The notes: generated from the letters alone by a model not told the origin. 64,000 bases of DNA from Capillimicrobium parvum (GCF_021172045.1 NZ_CP087164.1:5766001-5830000); one strand, 5' to 3'. Numbered from the stretch's first letter, positions 34,426 to 43,521 are shown. Translations and numbers: made by a program.

Positions 34426-35352
34426 GTGGCCGCCACATCGATCACGCCTGCGGGCGCTTCCGCCGGGACACCGCCCGCCATCGCCACGCTGCGGCCGGGG
34501 CAGGAGGTCGACGGCGTGTACGCGTGCACCCGCAAGGACCGCCTCGTCGCCCGCTCCGGGACCCCGTACCTCGCGCTCGAGCTGCGCGACGCCTCGGGCG
34601 CCATCGCGGGGCGGGCGTTCCGTGACGCCGACGTGCTCGCCGGCCGGTTCGAGCGCGGCGACCTCGTGCGCGTCGGCGGCCGGGTCGAGCGCTTCCGCGA
34701 CGAGCTGCAGATCGAGGTCCGGGCGATCGCCCGGGCCGAGGGCGCCGACCCGTCGCGCTTCCTGCCCGTCGCCTACCGCGATCTCGACGAGCTCGACGGG
34801 TTCCTCGAGTCGCTGGCCGGCGAGGTGCGCGACCCGGGGTTCTCCGCCCTGCTGGCCGCGCTGCTCGGCGATGCCGAGCTGCGGGCCGCGTGGCGGCGCG
34901 CGCCGTGCTCGCGCAACGGCCACCACGCCTACCTCGGGGGGCTGCTCGAGCACACGGTCGCCGTCGGGACGCTGGCGCTCGAGACCTGCCAGCTGCACCC
35001 GCGCCTCGACCAGAACCTCCTGCTGACGGCCGCGCTCGTCCACGACCTCGGCCGCACCCGCGAGTTCACCTACGGCGCCGAGATCGGGCTCACGGACGAG
35101 GGCCGCCTGCTCGGCCACGTCGAGCTCGGACTGCGCCTGCTCGCCGGGCGCGGCGACGCGATCCTCGACGACTCGCGGCGGATCGCGCTCGCGCACTGCG
35201 TGCTCACGCACCACGGCCCGGACAGCGCCCCCGGCCGGCGTTTCGGGTCGGCCGAGGCGATCGCGCTGTACCGCCTCAACGCGGTCGACGCGGCGATCAA
35301 GGCGGCGATCGAGCACGGGATCGCTCCGGCGGCCGGGACCGCGGCCGGCTGA
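34426..35352 (+). CDS. OB-fold/HD-domain phosphohydrolase (YhaM-like)
   Basis: A 308-residue protein with an N-terminal OB nucleic-acid-binding domain (residues about 25-105; GQEVDGVYACTRKDRL, GDLVRVGGRVERF) and a C-terminal HD domain (HHAYLGGLLEHT, ALVHDLGRTREFTY, AHCVLTHHG). This is the architecture of YhaM 3'-5' exoribonucleases. GTG 34426 lies 6 nt after CATGAT without a Shine-Dalgarno, suggesting a leaderless mRNA. It is divergent from the PAC2 gene (25-bp gap) and overlaps the thioesterase start by one base. Confidence 0.88.
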   Translation: MAATSITPAGASAGTPPAIATLRPGQEVDGVYACTRKDRLVARSGTPYLALELRDASGAIAGRAFRDADVLAGRFERGDLVRVGGRVERFRDELQIEVRAIARAEGADPSRFLPVAYRDLDELDGFLESLAGEVRDPGFSALLAALLGDAELRAAWRRAPCSRNGHHAYLGGLLEHTVAVGTLALETCQLHPRLDQNLLLTAALVHDLGRTREFTYGAEIGLTDEGRLLGHVELGLRLLAGRGDAILDDSRRIALAHCVLTHHGPDSAPGRRFGSAEAIALYRLNAVDAAIKAAIEHGIAPAAGTAAG

Positions 35353-35759
35353 TGGGCGAGCCGTTCCGCCACGCGCTGCGGGTGCGCTTCAGCGAGTGCG
35401 ACCCGCAGGGCATCGTCTTCAACGGCAACTACCTCGTCTTCTTCGACGTGGCGCTGACCGAGCTGTTCCGCGCCGCACTCGGGTCCTGGCACGAGATGGT
35501 CCGCCGTGGGACCGATCTCCTGCTCGTCGAGAGCCGGGTGACCTACCGGGCGCCCGCGCACTCCGACGACCTCGTCGACGTCGAGCTGGCGATCGCCCGG
35601 CTCGGCACGACGTCGCTGACGCTGACGGGGCGGATCCTGCGCGGCGGCGACCTGCTCACCGACGCCGACCTGCACTACGTCGGCGTGTCGCCCGAGAGCC
35701 ACGAGAAGCAGCCGCTGCCGCCGTGGCTGCGGGCCGCGCTCGAGCCCTACGCGGCCTGA
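35352..35759 (+). CDS. Acyl-CoA thioesterase, 4HBT family
   Basis: A 135-residue hot-dog-fold protein. RVRFSECDPQGIVFNGNYLVFFD is the characteristic 4-hydroxybenzoyl-CoA thioesterase segment, with the catalytic Asp in ECDPQG (shown here in part). It hydrolyses acyl-CoA esters; the substrate is unknown. It is coupled to the HD-domain gene by TGATG and its last 13 bp overlap the end of the facing SGNH gene. Confidence 0.9.
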   Translation: MGEPFRHALRVRFSECDPQGIVFNGNYLVFFDVALTELFRAALGSWHEMVRRGTDLLLVESRVTYRAPAHSDDLVDVELAIARLGTTSLTLTGRILRGGDLLTDADLHYVGVSPESHEKQPLPPWLRAALEPYAA

Positions 35760-36460
35760 CGCACGCACCTGCGCGCCGCCTCGGCGAACAGCCGCGCCCG
35801 CACCGCGTAGCCCTCGTCGGTCGCGTGGACGTAGTCGCCGAGATCGAGCTCGGAGCGCGCGGTGACCGTCTCCGCCCAGGGCACGATGAACAGGCGCCCG
35901 GGGTACTCGCCGGCCAGCCGGTGCAGCAGCGCGTTCGCGGCGTCGAAGGTCACCCCGTTGCGCGGCGGCGCGCGGATCGTCGCCCAGATCGCGCACTGCG
36001 AGAAGACCCGCTCGACGCTCTCGCGCACGACCTGCTCGAGGCCGGCCAGGTTCGCGGGGTCGTCGTTCGTGAACAGGCTGAACGCGCTGACCGTGTAGGG
36101 CGTCTGCTGGGCGCGCCACAGCGGCATGCCGATCCCGGCGACCAGGCCGTTGCGCACGTCGACCGACACCGTCCATCCCGGCAGGTCGGCCTGCAGGTCG
36201 CGCGCCATGCCGACGCCCAGCGAGTCGCCGACGAGGAACAGGCTGGGCCGGCCCTCCTGCGGCGGGCGGATGTCGACGATCTGGTCGGGCTTGCGGGTCG
36301 CGACGCCCGGCTGCGCCGCCGTCACCGCCGGCTGGGAGGCCGCCGGGGTGGGCTCGGTGCGACCAGGGACCGTTCCGGCCCCGGCGTCACCGCCGCCGCA
36401 GCCCGCGAGCAGCAGGCCGGCGGCGGACACGATGGCCCGGATGGCGGTGCTTCGGCGCAC
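35747..36460 (-). CDS. SGNH/GDSL-like lipoprotein
   Basis: A 237-residue lipoprotein: signal sequence with lipobox LLLAGC (Cys21), a Pro/Thr-rich linker, then an SGNH hydrolase domain with FLVGDSLGVGM (block I) and DYVHATDEGY (block V, with Asp/His order partly altered). It probably removes acyl or acetyl groups from a cell-wall or extracellular polysaccharide. It starts at GTG 36460. Confidence 0.82.
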   Translation of the reverse strand: MRRSTAIRAIVSAAGLLLAGCGGGDAGAGTVPGRTEPTPAASQPAVTAAQPGVATRKPDQIVDIRPPQEGRPSLFLVGDSLGVGMARDLQADLPGWTVSVDVRNGLVAGIGMPLWRAQQTPYTVSAFSLFTNDDPANLAGLEQVVRESVERVFSQCAIWATIRAPPRNGVTFDAANALLHRLAGEYPGRLFIVPWAETVTARSELDLGDYVHATDEGYAVRARLFAEAARRCVRQAA

Positions 36461-36472
36461 CCTTCGACGATG

Positions 36473-36853
36473 TCACAGCCCGAACGTCAGGCGCACCAGG
36501 GTGCCGTGCCCCGCGGGGTTGTCGTCGATCTCCAGGCGGTCGGCGAGAATCGCCATCAGCGGGGTGCCGAGCCCCACGCCCGGGCTCTCGGACCGGGGGC
36601 GCACGCCCGCGCCCTCGTCGGCGACCTCGACGCACAGCCAGCCCCCGCGGCGCGTCGCCCGCACGGCCACGCTGCCCGCGGGCCCGCGCTGGTACGCGTG
36701 CACGACGGCGTTCGTGCACGCCTCGCTCACCGCGAGCGCGACCTTGCGGCCCAGGCGGTCGGATGCGCCGGCGTCGCGGGCGAACCGCGCGACGCCGTGG
36801 CGCAGGCGGGCGACGTTCTCGGGCGCGGCGGGGAGGCGCTGCTCGTAGGACAT
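36473..36853 (-). CDS. RsbW-like histidine-kinase-fold ATPase (anti-sigma type)
   Basis: A 126-residue GHKL ATPase domain: N-box ALAVSEACTNAVVHAY, G1 box VADEGAGVRP and G2 segment GLGTPLMAILADRLEI. This is the stand-alone serine kinase/anti-sigma fold that partners anti-anti-sigma factors, none of which is encoded nearby. ATG 36853 is used; GTG 36883 would add ten residues, and neither has a clear ribosome site. It is 12 bp upstream of the lipoprotein gene. Confidence 0.85.
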   Translation of the reverse strand: MSYEQRLPAAPENVARLRHGVARFARDAGASDRLGRKVALAVSEACTNAVVHAYQRGPAGSVAVRATRRGGWLCVEVADEGAGVRPRSESPGVGLGTPLMAILADRLEIDDNPAGHGTLVRLTFGL

Positions 36854-36929
36854 GAAGTCGGGGGGATTGGCCGGGACGGACACAGAGAGATTCGGGGGTC
36901 TCTCCGCGCCTACCCCGATCTCGCGCGAT

Positions 36930-38045
36930 TCATGGCGACGTCGGTCCGGGAGGAGGCTGAGGCGGTTGCAGGATCGCCGGCCCCTCCTCCACGCGAGCGC
37001 GGATCTCGCGCCGGTACTCGAGGTACTCCCGCAGCCCGATCTGCAGCGTCGCGGCGATGGGGATGGCGAGCAGCGCGCCGATGATGCCGAACAGCGTGGA
37101 GCCGAACAGCACCGCGACCAGAACCCCGAACGGATGCACGTCGACGGCGCGGCGCTGGATCTGCGGCTGGATGACGCTGTTCTCCACCTGCTGGTAGACG
37201 ATCGCCCAGACCACCCAGATGATCGTGATGGTGGGGAAGTTCTGGAACACCGTGACGAAGGCCACCAGGATCGCGCCGATCGTGGCGCCGACGAGCGGCA
37301 CGAGGTCGAGGACGCCGACCATCACGGCCAGGGGCGCGGCGAACGGCACGCCCATGATCGTCAGCACGATGAACGTCGTGACCCCCGCGATGAACGCCTG
37401 GGCCACCGCGCCCGCCACGTAGGACGCCACCGCCTGACCCACCCGGGCGAACGCACGCTCGAGGCGCCCGCGGTGCTCCACGGGCTGCATGGCGACGAGT
37501 TTTCGCGTCCATATCGGCCCGCTGGAGACGAGGAAGATGCTGAGGATCAGGATCGTGACCAGGGCGAAGATCGAGTTGACGAGGCCGACGCCGACGTTGC
37601 CGAGCGCGCTCGCCGCGTCGCCGATCCGGTTCGGCAGCTTCTGGGCCTCCTGCTTGATCTTCTTGACGACCCCGTAGTCGTCGTCGAGCTTGCGCAGCCG
37701 CTTGTTGTTGTTGACGTAGTTCTGGACGTCCTGGGCGTACTGCGGGGCCTTCTGGGCGAGATCGGTCGCCTCGCGGACGATCGGCGGGACGATGATCGCC
37801 AGCAGCAGCACGGGGATCAGGATCAGCCCGAGATACGTGGCGGCGATCGCCAGCTTGCGGGGCATGAAGCGGCCGAGGAAGTTCACCGGCCCCGTGAGGG
37901 CGATCGCCAGGAACCCGGCGATGAAGATCCATTCCAGCGGCTTGCGCACGAGCCAGATGGCGTACAGCGTGATGGCGACCGCCACGACGATCAGAACGAC
38001 CCGCACGATCGCCGCGACTGCTGGCTCCCGTCTCGACACTCCCAC
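36930..38045 (-). CDS. AI-2E family transporter
   Basis: About 371 residues with seven to eight hydrophobic helices, including VVLIVVAVAITLYAIWLV and FIAGFLAIALTGPVNFLG, the family-typical Pro-rich segment GVLDLVPLVGATIGAILVA and a C-terminal Pro-rich tail. Members export autoinducer-2 or act as Na+/H+ antiporters; the activity here is not decided. GTG 38045 or 38039 are both possible starts, just after a TATACA box. Confidence 0.9.
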   Translation of the reverse strand: MGVSRREPAVAAIVRVVLIVVAVAITLYAIWLVRKPLEWIFIAGFLAIALTGPVNFLGRFMPRKLAIAATYLGLILIPVLLLAIIVPPIVREATDLAQKAPQYAQDVQNYVNNNKRLRKLDDDYGVVKKIKQEAQKLPNRIGDAASALGNVGVGLVNSIFALVTILILSIFLVSSGPIWTRKLVAMQPVEHRGRLERAFARVGQAVASYVAGAVAQAFIAGVTTFIVLTIMGVPFAAPLAVMVGVLDLVPLVGATIGAILVAFVTVFQNFPTITIIWVVWAIVYQQVENSVIQPQIQRRAVDVHPFGVLVAVLFGSTLFGIIGALLAIPIAATLQIGLREYLEYRREIRARVEEGPAILQPPQPPPGPTSP

Positions 38046-38126
38046 GAGTATCGCTGTATACCGCACGATCCGGCAGACGCCGCCCAGACCCCGCCGACGG
38101 CGCCGCCGCGCGGCATACTTGGTCTC

Positions 38127-38933
38127 GTGTCCACCGCCACGTCGCTCGAAGCGGCCCTCGAGCCGATCCGCGCCGATCCCGCCCGCGCCGCCGTGCTGCT
38201 CGACGTCGACGGCACGCTTGCGCCGATCGTCCGCCACGCGGACGACGCCCACGTGCCGGAGCCGACGCGATCGGTGCTGATCGCCGTCTCGCGCAAGTAT
38301 CCGGTGACCGCGTGCGTGAGCGGGCGCCGCGCCGCGATCGCCCGCCGGATCGTGTCGATCGGCTCGATCTCCTACGTCGGCAACCACGGCGCCGAGCTCC
38401 TGCGCGCCGGGCGCACGGAGCCCGAGCTCGACCCGGAGTTCGCGGCCGCGGGCGAGCGCGTGCGGGCCTTCCGCGACGAGGTGTGGCGCGACGACGCCCG
38501 GCTTCAGCGCCTGCGGGTCCGCGGCGAGGACAAGGGCGAGATCGCCGCGTTCCACTGGCGCGGCGCCCCGGACGAAGCCGTCGCCGAGGCCGCCGTCCAG
38601 GAGGTCGCCGCACACGCCGAGGCGGCGGGGCTCGTGGCGCACTGGGGGCGCAAGGTGCTCGAGGTGCGCCCGCCGGTCCACGTCGACAAGGGCGCCGGGA
38701 TCGCGCGCCTGCTCGCCGGCGTCGACGTCGACACGGCGATGTACGTCGGCGACGACACCACCGACCTCGATGCGTTCCGCGGGCTGCGGGCGCTCGTCGC
38801 CCAGGGCCGGCTCGAGTCCGCGCTCTGCGTCGGAGTGCGATCCGACGAGACGCCGCCCGAGCTCGAGCGCGAGGCCGACCTGCTCGTCGACGGACCGGCG
38901 GGCGTCCGCAGCGTGCTCGAGGCGCTGCTCTGA
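38127..38933 (+). CDS. otsB: Trehalose-6-phosphate phosphatase
   Basis: A 268-residue HAD phosphatase: motif I LLDVDGTLAPI, YVGNHGAELL and motif IV YVGDDTTDLDAF typify OtsB. It releases trehalose from trehalose-6-phosphate in the cytoplasm; no OtsA gene is in the window. GTG 38127 lies 7 nt after CATACT with no Shine-Dalgarno, so the mRNA is probably leaderless. Its stop overlaps the next gene's CTG start. Confidence 0.93.
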   Translation: MSTATSLEAALEPIRADPARAAVLLDVDGTLAPIVRHADDAHVPEPTRSVLIAVSRKYPVTACVSGRRAAIARRIVSIGSISYVGNHGAELLRAGRTEPELDPEFAAAGERVRAFRDEVWRDDARLQRLRVRGEDKGEIAAFHWRGAPDEAVAEAAVQEVAAHAEAAGLVAHWGRKVLEVRPPVHVDKGAGIARLLAGVDVDTAMYVGDDTTDLDAFRGLRALVAQGRLESALCVGVRSDETPPELEREADLLVDGPAGVRSVLEALL

Positions 38934-39445
38934 AGTTCACGGACTTCCTCAAGGCGACGGTCTTCATCAGCGCCGGCGCGGCCACCGCACTGGCCGCCGT
39001 GACGGTCGTCGGCGCCGCGAACCGCTCCGAGAGCCTGCTCGTGCCGCTGATCGCCGCGTGGTGGCTGCTCGCGACGCTCTACGGGTTGTGGCTCGGGCGC
39101 AAGCACGAGACCTCGCCGCCGATCGCCAAGCTCCTCGCCGACGCGCGCGCGGCGACGGTTCTCCCCGAGCAGCGGCCCGGCCTGATCCTCCTCAACCGCC
39201 TGTGGCCGCTGCTGATCTCGACGATCGCCGCCGGCGCCCTAGCCTTCCTGGCGCCCCAGGTCGCCGGGATCGCCTGCGGCTTCGCGATCATCTGGGCGCT
39301 GGCCTGGCGCCATCAGGAGAAGGCGGTGACGGCGATCGAGGAGCGCGACGGGGTGGAGTTCTTCGTGGAGCGCACGTCGCCGTTCCAGCCGATCAAGCTG
39401 GTGCGCGCCCAGGGCTTCCGGCGCGACATCGCGCCGGTCGTCTGA
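38930..39445 (+). CDS. Membrane protein of unknown function, probable CTG start
   Basis: A 171-residue protein with four predicted membrane segments (FISAGAATALAAVTVVGAA, LLVPLIAAWWLLATLYGLWL and two between about residues 90 and 125) and a soluble C-terminal tail. The natural N-terminus KFTDFLKATVF begins at CTG 38930, whose CTGA overlaps the trehalose phosphatase stop exactly as ATGA does elsewhere, and GAGG lies upstream. I do not recognise the family. The next gene overlaps its stop by one base. Confidence 0.72.
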   Translation: MKFTDFLKATVFISAGAATALAAVTVVGAANRSESLLVPLIAAWWLLATLYGLWLGRKHETSPPIAKLLADARAATVLPEQRPGLILLNRLWPLLISTIAAGALAFLAPQVAGIACGFAIIWALAWRHQEKAVTAIEERDGVEFFVERTSPFQPIKLVRAQGFRRDIAPVV

Positions 39446-40665
39446 TGGCGCGGGCGGCGCTGTCGGCGGCGCAGGCCCGGCGCGTGGCGCTGGCCGCCCA
39501 GGGCTTCGGCGGCCCGCGCGGCGACGGGTCCGGACCGCCGGGCGCGCGGGCGATGCTCGCCATGGCGCAGCGTCTCGGGGTCCTGCAGATCGACTCGGTG
39601 AACGTGCTCGCCCGCGCGCACTACCTGCCGCTGTTCAGCCGGCTGGGACCGTACGACCGCGACCGTCTCGACCAGGCGGCGTGGCGCGCGCCGCGGCGGC
39701 TGTTCGAGTACTGGGGCCACGAGGCATCGCTGCTGCCGGTCGCGCTGCAGCCGCTGCTGCGCTGGCGCATGGCGCGGGCGGGCGACGACGCCTGGGGCGG
39801 CATGCGGCGCATCGCGACCGAGCAGCCCGCGCTCGTCGCACGCGTGCTCGAGGACGTGCGGGCGCGCGGGCCGGTCTCGGCCGCCCAGCTCGCCGACGAC
39901 GAGGCGCCGCGACGCTCGGGCCCATGGTGGGGCTGGTCGGACGTCAAGCGGGCGATCGAGTGGCTGTTCTGGAGCGGGCAGGTGACGTCGGCGCGGCGAC
40001 GCGGCTTCGAGCGGATGTACGACCTGCCGGACCGCGTGCTTCCGCGAGAGGTGATCGCGGCGCCGACGCCCGCCGAGGCCGACGCGCACCGCGAGCTCGT
40101 GCGGATCGCCGCGCGGGCGCTCGGCGTCGCGGCCGAGCGCGACCTGCGCGACTACTTCCGCCTGCCCCTGGCGGGCGCCCGGACCGCCGTCGCCGAGCTC
40201 GTGGAGGCCGGCGAGCTGCTGCCGGTCGAGGTGGAGGGCTGGCGCACGCCGGGCTACCTGGACCCGGGCGCGCGCGTGCCGCGCCGGGTGCACGCCCGCG
40301 CCGTGCTCGGGCCGTTCGATCCGCTCGTGTGGGAGCGCTCGCGGGTCGAGCGGCTGTTCGGCTTCCGGTTCCGGCTGGAGATCTACGTGCCCGCGCCCAG
40401 GCGCGTCCACGGCTACTACGTGCTGCCGTTCCTGCTCGGCGACCGGCTCGTCGCGCGGGTCGACCTCAAGGCCGATCGTGCGGCGGGCGCGCTCCTCGTC
40501 CAGGCCGCGTGGGCGGAGGCGCAGGCGCCGGACGAGACCGCGGCCGAGCTGGCCGAGGAGCTGCGGACGATGGCGGGATGGCTCGGCCTCGAGCGCGTCG
40601 AGGTGCGCGACCGCGGGGACCTGGCGGGCGCGCTGCGCGGGGCGGTCGGGCCCGGAGGCCGGTGA
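39445..40665 (+). CDS. YcaQ-like winged-helix DNA glycosylase
   Basis: A 406-residue protein with the HTH_42/YcaQ fold: the LQIDSVNVLARAHYLPLFSR segment carries the conserved Gln-x-Asp active site, followed by FEYWGHEASLLP and GPFDPLVWERSR. YcaQ proteins unhook interstrand cross-links. ATG 39445 overlaps the previous stop (TGATG). It belongs to the otsB-membrane protein-YcaQ-glycosyltransferase run. Confidence 0.9.
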   Translation: MARAALSAAQARRVALAAQGFGGPRGDGSGPPGARAMLAMAQRLGVLQIDSVNVLARAHYLPLFSRLGPYDRDRLDQAAWRAPRRLFEYWGHEASLLPVALQPLLRWRMARAGDDAWGGMRRIATEQPALVARVLEDVRARGPVSAAQLADDEAPRRSGPWWGWSDVKRAIEWLFWSGQVTSARRRGFERMYDLPDRVLPREVIAAPTPAEADAHRELVRIAARALGVAAERDLRDYFRLPLAGARTAVAELVEAGELLPVEVEGWRTPGYLDPGARVPRRVHARAVLGPFDPLVWERSRVERLFGFRFRLEIYVPAPRRVHGYYVLPFLLGDRLVARVDLKADRAAGALLVQAAWAEAQAPDETAAELAEELRTMAGWLGLERVEVRDRGDLAGALRGAVGPGGR

Positions 40666-40669
40666 GCGC

Positions 40670-41653
40670 GTGGCCGACGTCCTGCTCGTCTCCCTCGCCT
40701 CGACCGCCGGGCTGCGCGCCGCCGACGCCGGGCTCGCGGGGGCGCTCGAGCGCGCGGGCGCGTCGGTGGCCGTCGTGGCGCCGCGCGCTCCGCGGCCGGT
40801 GCGCACGTTCGCGCTGACGGACCTCGCCTGGGCGCGCGCGGCGCGCGCGGCGGCGGCGCGGGGCATCGCCGAGCACCGCCCGGACGCGATCCTCTACGGC
40901 GCGATGGGCGCGGCGCTGCTGTGGCCGCGGCCGGGCGCGATCCGGCTCGACGCCCCGATGGCGGCCAACCGGCCGGGGCGCCACGGCCTCTGGCAGCGGC
41001 CGGTCGAGCGGCGCCGGCTGCGCGAGGCGCCGCTGCTGGTGGCGGTGAGCGCGCAGACCCTCGACGAGACCCCTCGCCCGCATCCGCCGGCGGTCGTCGT
41101 CCCGATCGCCGTCGCGCCGTCGGGTCCGTCCGCATCCGCGTCCGCGCGCGACGTCGCCGCGCTCACCTACGCGGCCAACCCGCACAAGAAGGGCCTCGAC
41201 CGCGTGCTCGCGGCGTGGGCGCGGGCCCGGCGGCCCGGCGAGGAGCTGTGGGTCGCGGGCGTCGAGCCGGGCGCCCGGTCCGATGGGGTGCGCTGGGCGG
41301 GCCGCCTGCCGGCGGGCGAGTATCGGACGCTGCTGCGGCGAGCGCGGGTGTTCGTGGCGGCGCCGCGGCGCGAGGACTACGGCATCGCGCAGCTCGAGGC
41401 GCTGGCCGACGGCTGCGTGCTCGTCACGACCCCCGCGCCGGGGCCGTACGAGGCGCTGCCGATCGCGCGCGGGCTGGACCCGCGGCTGGTCGGCGACGAC
41501 CTCGCGATGGCGATCCGGACGGCGCTCGACGACCCCGCGCCCGGGTACGCGGCGCGCGCGGCGGCGGCGCTCGAGCGCTTCGGCCCGGCCGCCGTGGACG
41601 CCACGGTCGCGCGGGAGCTGCTGCCCGCGCTGCTGGGCAGCGCGGGCCGCTGA
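40670..41653 (+). CDS. Glycosyltransferase, GT4-like
   Basis: A 327-residue GT-B protein starting at GTG 40670 behind GGAGG. The C-terminal donor-binding half is recognisable: LTYAANPHKKGLDRVLAAW, VRWAGRLPAGEYRTLLRRA and the EDYGIAQLEALADGC acidic motif. The N-terminal half is Ala/Arg-rich and diverged. Donor and acceptor are unknown. It is convergent with the DUF4349 gene, only 7 bp apart. Confidence 0.8.
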   Translation: MADVLLVSLASTAGLRAADAGLAGALERAGASVAVVAPRAPRPVRTFALTDLAWARAARAAAARGIAEHRPDAILYGAMGAALLWPRPGAIRLDAPMAANRPGRHGLWQRPVERRRLREAPLLVAVSAQTLDETPRPHPPAVVVPIAVAPSGPSASASARDVAALTYAANPHKKGLDRVLAAWARARRPGEELWVAGVEPGARSDGVRWAGRLPAGEYRTLLRRARVFVAAPRREDYGIAQLEALADGCVLVTTPAPGPYEALPIARGLDPRLVGDDLAMAIRTALDDPAPGYAARAAAALERFGPAAVDATVARELLPALLGSAGR

Positions 41654-41660
41654 CGCCTCC

Positions 41661-42941
41661 CTACGCCGGGCCGAGCGCGCGCTCGCGCCGGCGCCGGCGC
41701 AGCGCCCCGCGCCAGACCAGCAGGGCGGCGAGCAGCACGATGAGCGGCGCGCCGACGGCCAGGCCCACGATGAGGCCGCCCGCCACGCCGGCCAGGATGG
41801 AGCCGGCGTCCGACAGCGCGTCGCCGATGGTCCAGCCCTGGTCGGAGCCGTCGCCCGCGCCGCCGCCCGGCCGATCGCGGGACGTCGTCAGGTCGAACGA
41901 CACGCGGGCGTAGCTGGTGCGCTCGCGCATCGTCGCCATCGTCGCCCGCGCCGAGGCGATCTCGCGCTGGAGCTCGTCGAGACGGTCGCGCAGCCGGTTG
42001 GCCGCCTCCGTGTCGGTCTCGGCGGCCAGGCGGCGGCGGACGGACGAGCGCTCCGCGACGAGGTCGCCGAGGCGGTCGGACGCCGACACGAAGGCGCCGG
42101 TGACGTCCACGCCCGTCTCGTGGCGCGACTCCACGCGCCCGAGCTCGGACAGGTCGGCCAGCGTCTGCTCGAGCCCGCCGACCGGCACGCGCAGCGAGAA
42201 CGTCGCGCGGCCGTCGCCGGCGGCGGTCGACACCGAGGACGTCTCGACGATCGCGTCGGCGCCCGCGGCGATCTGCGGGACGCGTGCGGCGGCCTCGTCG
42301 AAGCGGTCCCGGGCGACGGAGACCTCGAGGTCGGCGGTGCGCTCGACGCGGCGCCGGCCGGGCTCGGTGCCGGCGCCGGAGCTGGAGCCGGGCGCCGTCG
42401 CGCTGCCGAGCGTGCCGCCGGATCCGCTCTGCGCGCTGGACGGCGGCGCGGCCTGCTCGCCACTGGAGGTCGACGGCGCCGACGACGACGGCGACGCGGC
42501 GCCGTCGCGCGAGGACTCCGCGCCGGCCGCGGACGTCGCGGTGCTCGCGTCGCCGCCGGCGGCGATCGTGTCCGACGCCGTGCCGCCGCCCGATCCGCCG
42601 CCGCTGAGCAGCGCCGCCGCGACGACGACCACGACGACCGCCGCGGCCAGCGACCGCGCGGCCAGCGGCGTGAACAGCCGCACGCGGACGGCCGGCCACC
42701 GCCGGAGCCGGCGCGGCTGGGCGCCGGCCGCGCTGCCCGCTTGGGGAAACCCGGCGGCGGCGCGCTCGTCGAGCCGGGCGGTGAAGTCCTCGCTCGGACG
42801 GGGCGTGACGGCCTGCAGGTCCTCGGCGAGCACGGCGAGGTCGGACAGGTCGGGCTCGACGGCGTCGCCGCGCAGCGCGGCCTCGAGGGCTTCGAGCTCG
42901 CGCGCCGCGACCGGGTCGAGGGTGGGGTCACGACGCGACAT
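41661..42941 (-). CDS. DUF4349 membrane protein, probable anti-sigma partner
   Basis: A 426-residue protein. The cytoplasmic N-terminal 90 residues are helical, as in anti-sigma factors; a membrane helix (SLAAAVVVVVVAAALL) is followed by a Ser/Gly-rich linker, the extracytoplasmic DUF4349 domain with a coiled coil (AANRLRDRLDELQREIASAR) and a second membrane helix near the C-terminus. Its start overlaps the upstream ECF sigma gene by 14 bp, supporting a sigma/anti-sigma pair that senses the envelope. Confidence 0.88.
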   Translation of the reverse strand: MSRRDPTLDPVAARELEALEAALRGDAVEPDLSDLAVLAEDLQAVTPRPSEDFTARLDERAAAGFPQAGSAAGAQPRRLRRWPAVRVRLFTPLAARSLAAAVVVVVVAAALLSGGGSGGGTASDTIAAGGDASTATSAAGAESSRDGAASPSSSAPSTSSGEQAAPPSSAQSGSGGTLGSATAPGSSSGAGTEPGRRRVERTADLEVSVARDRFDEAAARVPQIAAGADAIVETSSVSTAAGDGRATFSLRVPVGGLEQTLADLSELGRVESRHETGVDVTGAFVSASDRLGDLVAERSSVRRRLAAETDTEAANRLRDRLDELQREIASARATMATMRERTSYARVSFDLTTSRDRPGGGAGDGSDQGWTIGDALSDAGSILAGVAGGLIVGLAVGAPLIVLLAALLVWRGALRRRRRERALGPA

Positions 42942-43461
42942 GGCAGGCCTCCCGGAGCTTCGTGATGGCGCGATGAAGGAGCGAGCCCGCGTTGGACTCG
43001 CTGACGCCGAGGACGCGTGCCAGCTCGGCGTTTGTCAGGCCGCCGGCGAACTTCAGCGCAACGATCTCGCGCTCGCGCGGCGGCAGGGCGCGCAGCGCGG
43101 CGGACACCGCGGTGCGGCGCTCGGCCGCGTCCGCGTCGTCGGCGGGGTGGGCCAGGCTCTCGTCGGGCAGGTCGGCGACGAGCGGCGCCTGGCGCCTGCG
43201 CCGCCGCAGCTCGTCGAGGGCCGCGTTGCGGGCGATGCCGAACAGCCACACGCGCGGCGTGCCCCGGCCGGGCCGGAAGCTGTCGCGCTTGCGGTACGCG
43301 CGCTCGAAGGCGAGCGCCGTGACGTCCTCGGCGGACTGCCGGTCGCCGAGCAGGCCGGCGACGTAGCCGTAGACCGCGTCGCGGTGCTCTCGATAGAGGG
43401 CTTCGAAGGTCACGCGGGCCTCGGCACGAGGTGTGGGAAGTGGGACGGCGAGCGTGGTCAC
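42928..43461 (-). CDS. ECF RNA polymerase sigma factor
   Basis: A 177-residue sigma factor: region 2 FEALYREHRDAVYGYVAGLL and AFERAYRKRDSF, region 4 LPPREREIVALKFAGGLTNA followed by LGVSESNAGSLLHRAI. GTG 43461 lies close after AGTAGAGAT, but GTG/ATG at 43494/43491 are possible starts. It overlaps the DUF4349 gene, its probable membrane anti-sigma. Autoregulation is likely, though I could not identify an ECF-type promoter with confidence. Confidence 0.9.
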   Translation of the reverse strand: MTTLAVPLPTPRAEARVTFEALYREHRDAVYGYVAGLLGDRQSAEDVTALAFERAYRKRDSFRPGRGTPRVWLFGIARNAALDELRRRRRQAPLVADLPDESLAHPADDADAAERRTAVSAALRALPPREREIVALKFAGGLTNAELARVLGVSESNAGSLLHRAITKLREACHVAS

Positions 43462-43521
43462 ATCTCTACTACGACCGTGGCCGGGATCCATCACGGAAAC
43501 CGCCCCACCCTCCCATCCACC

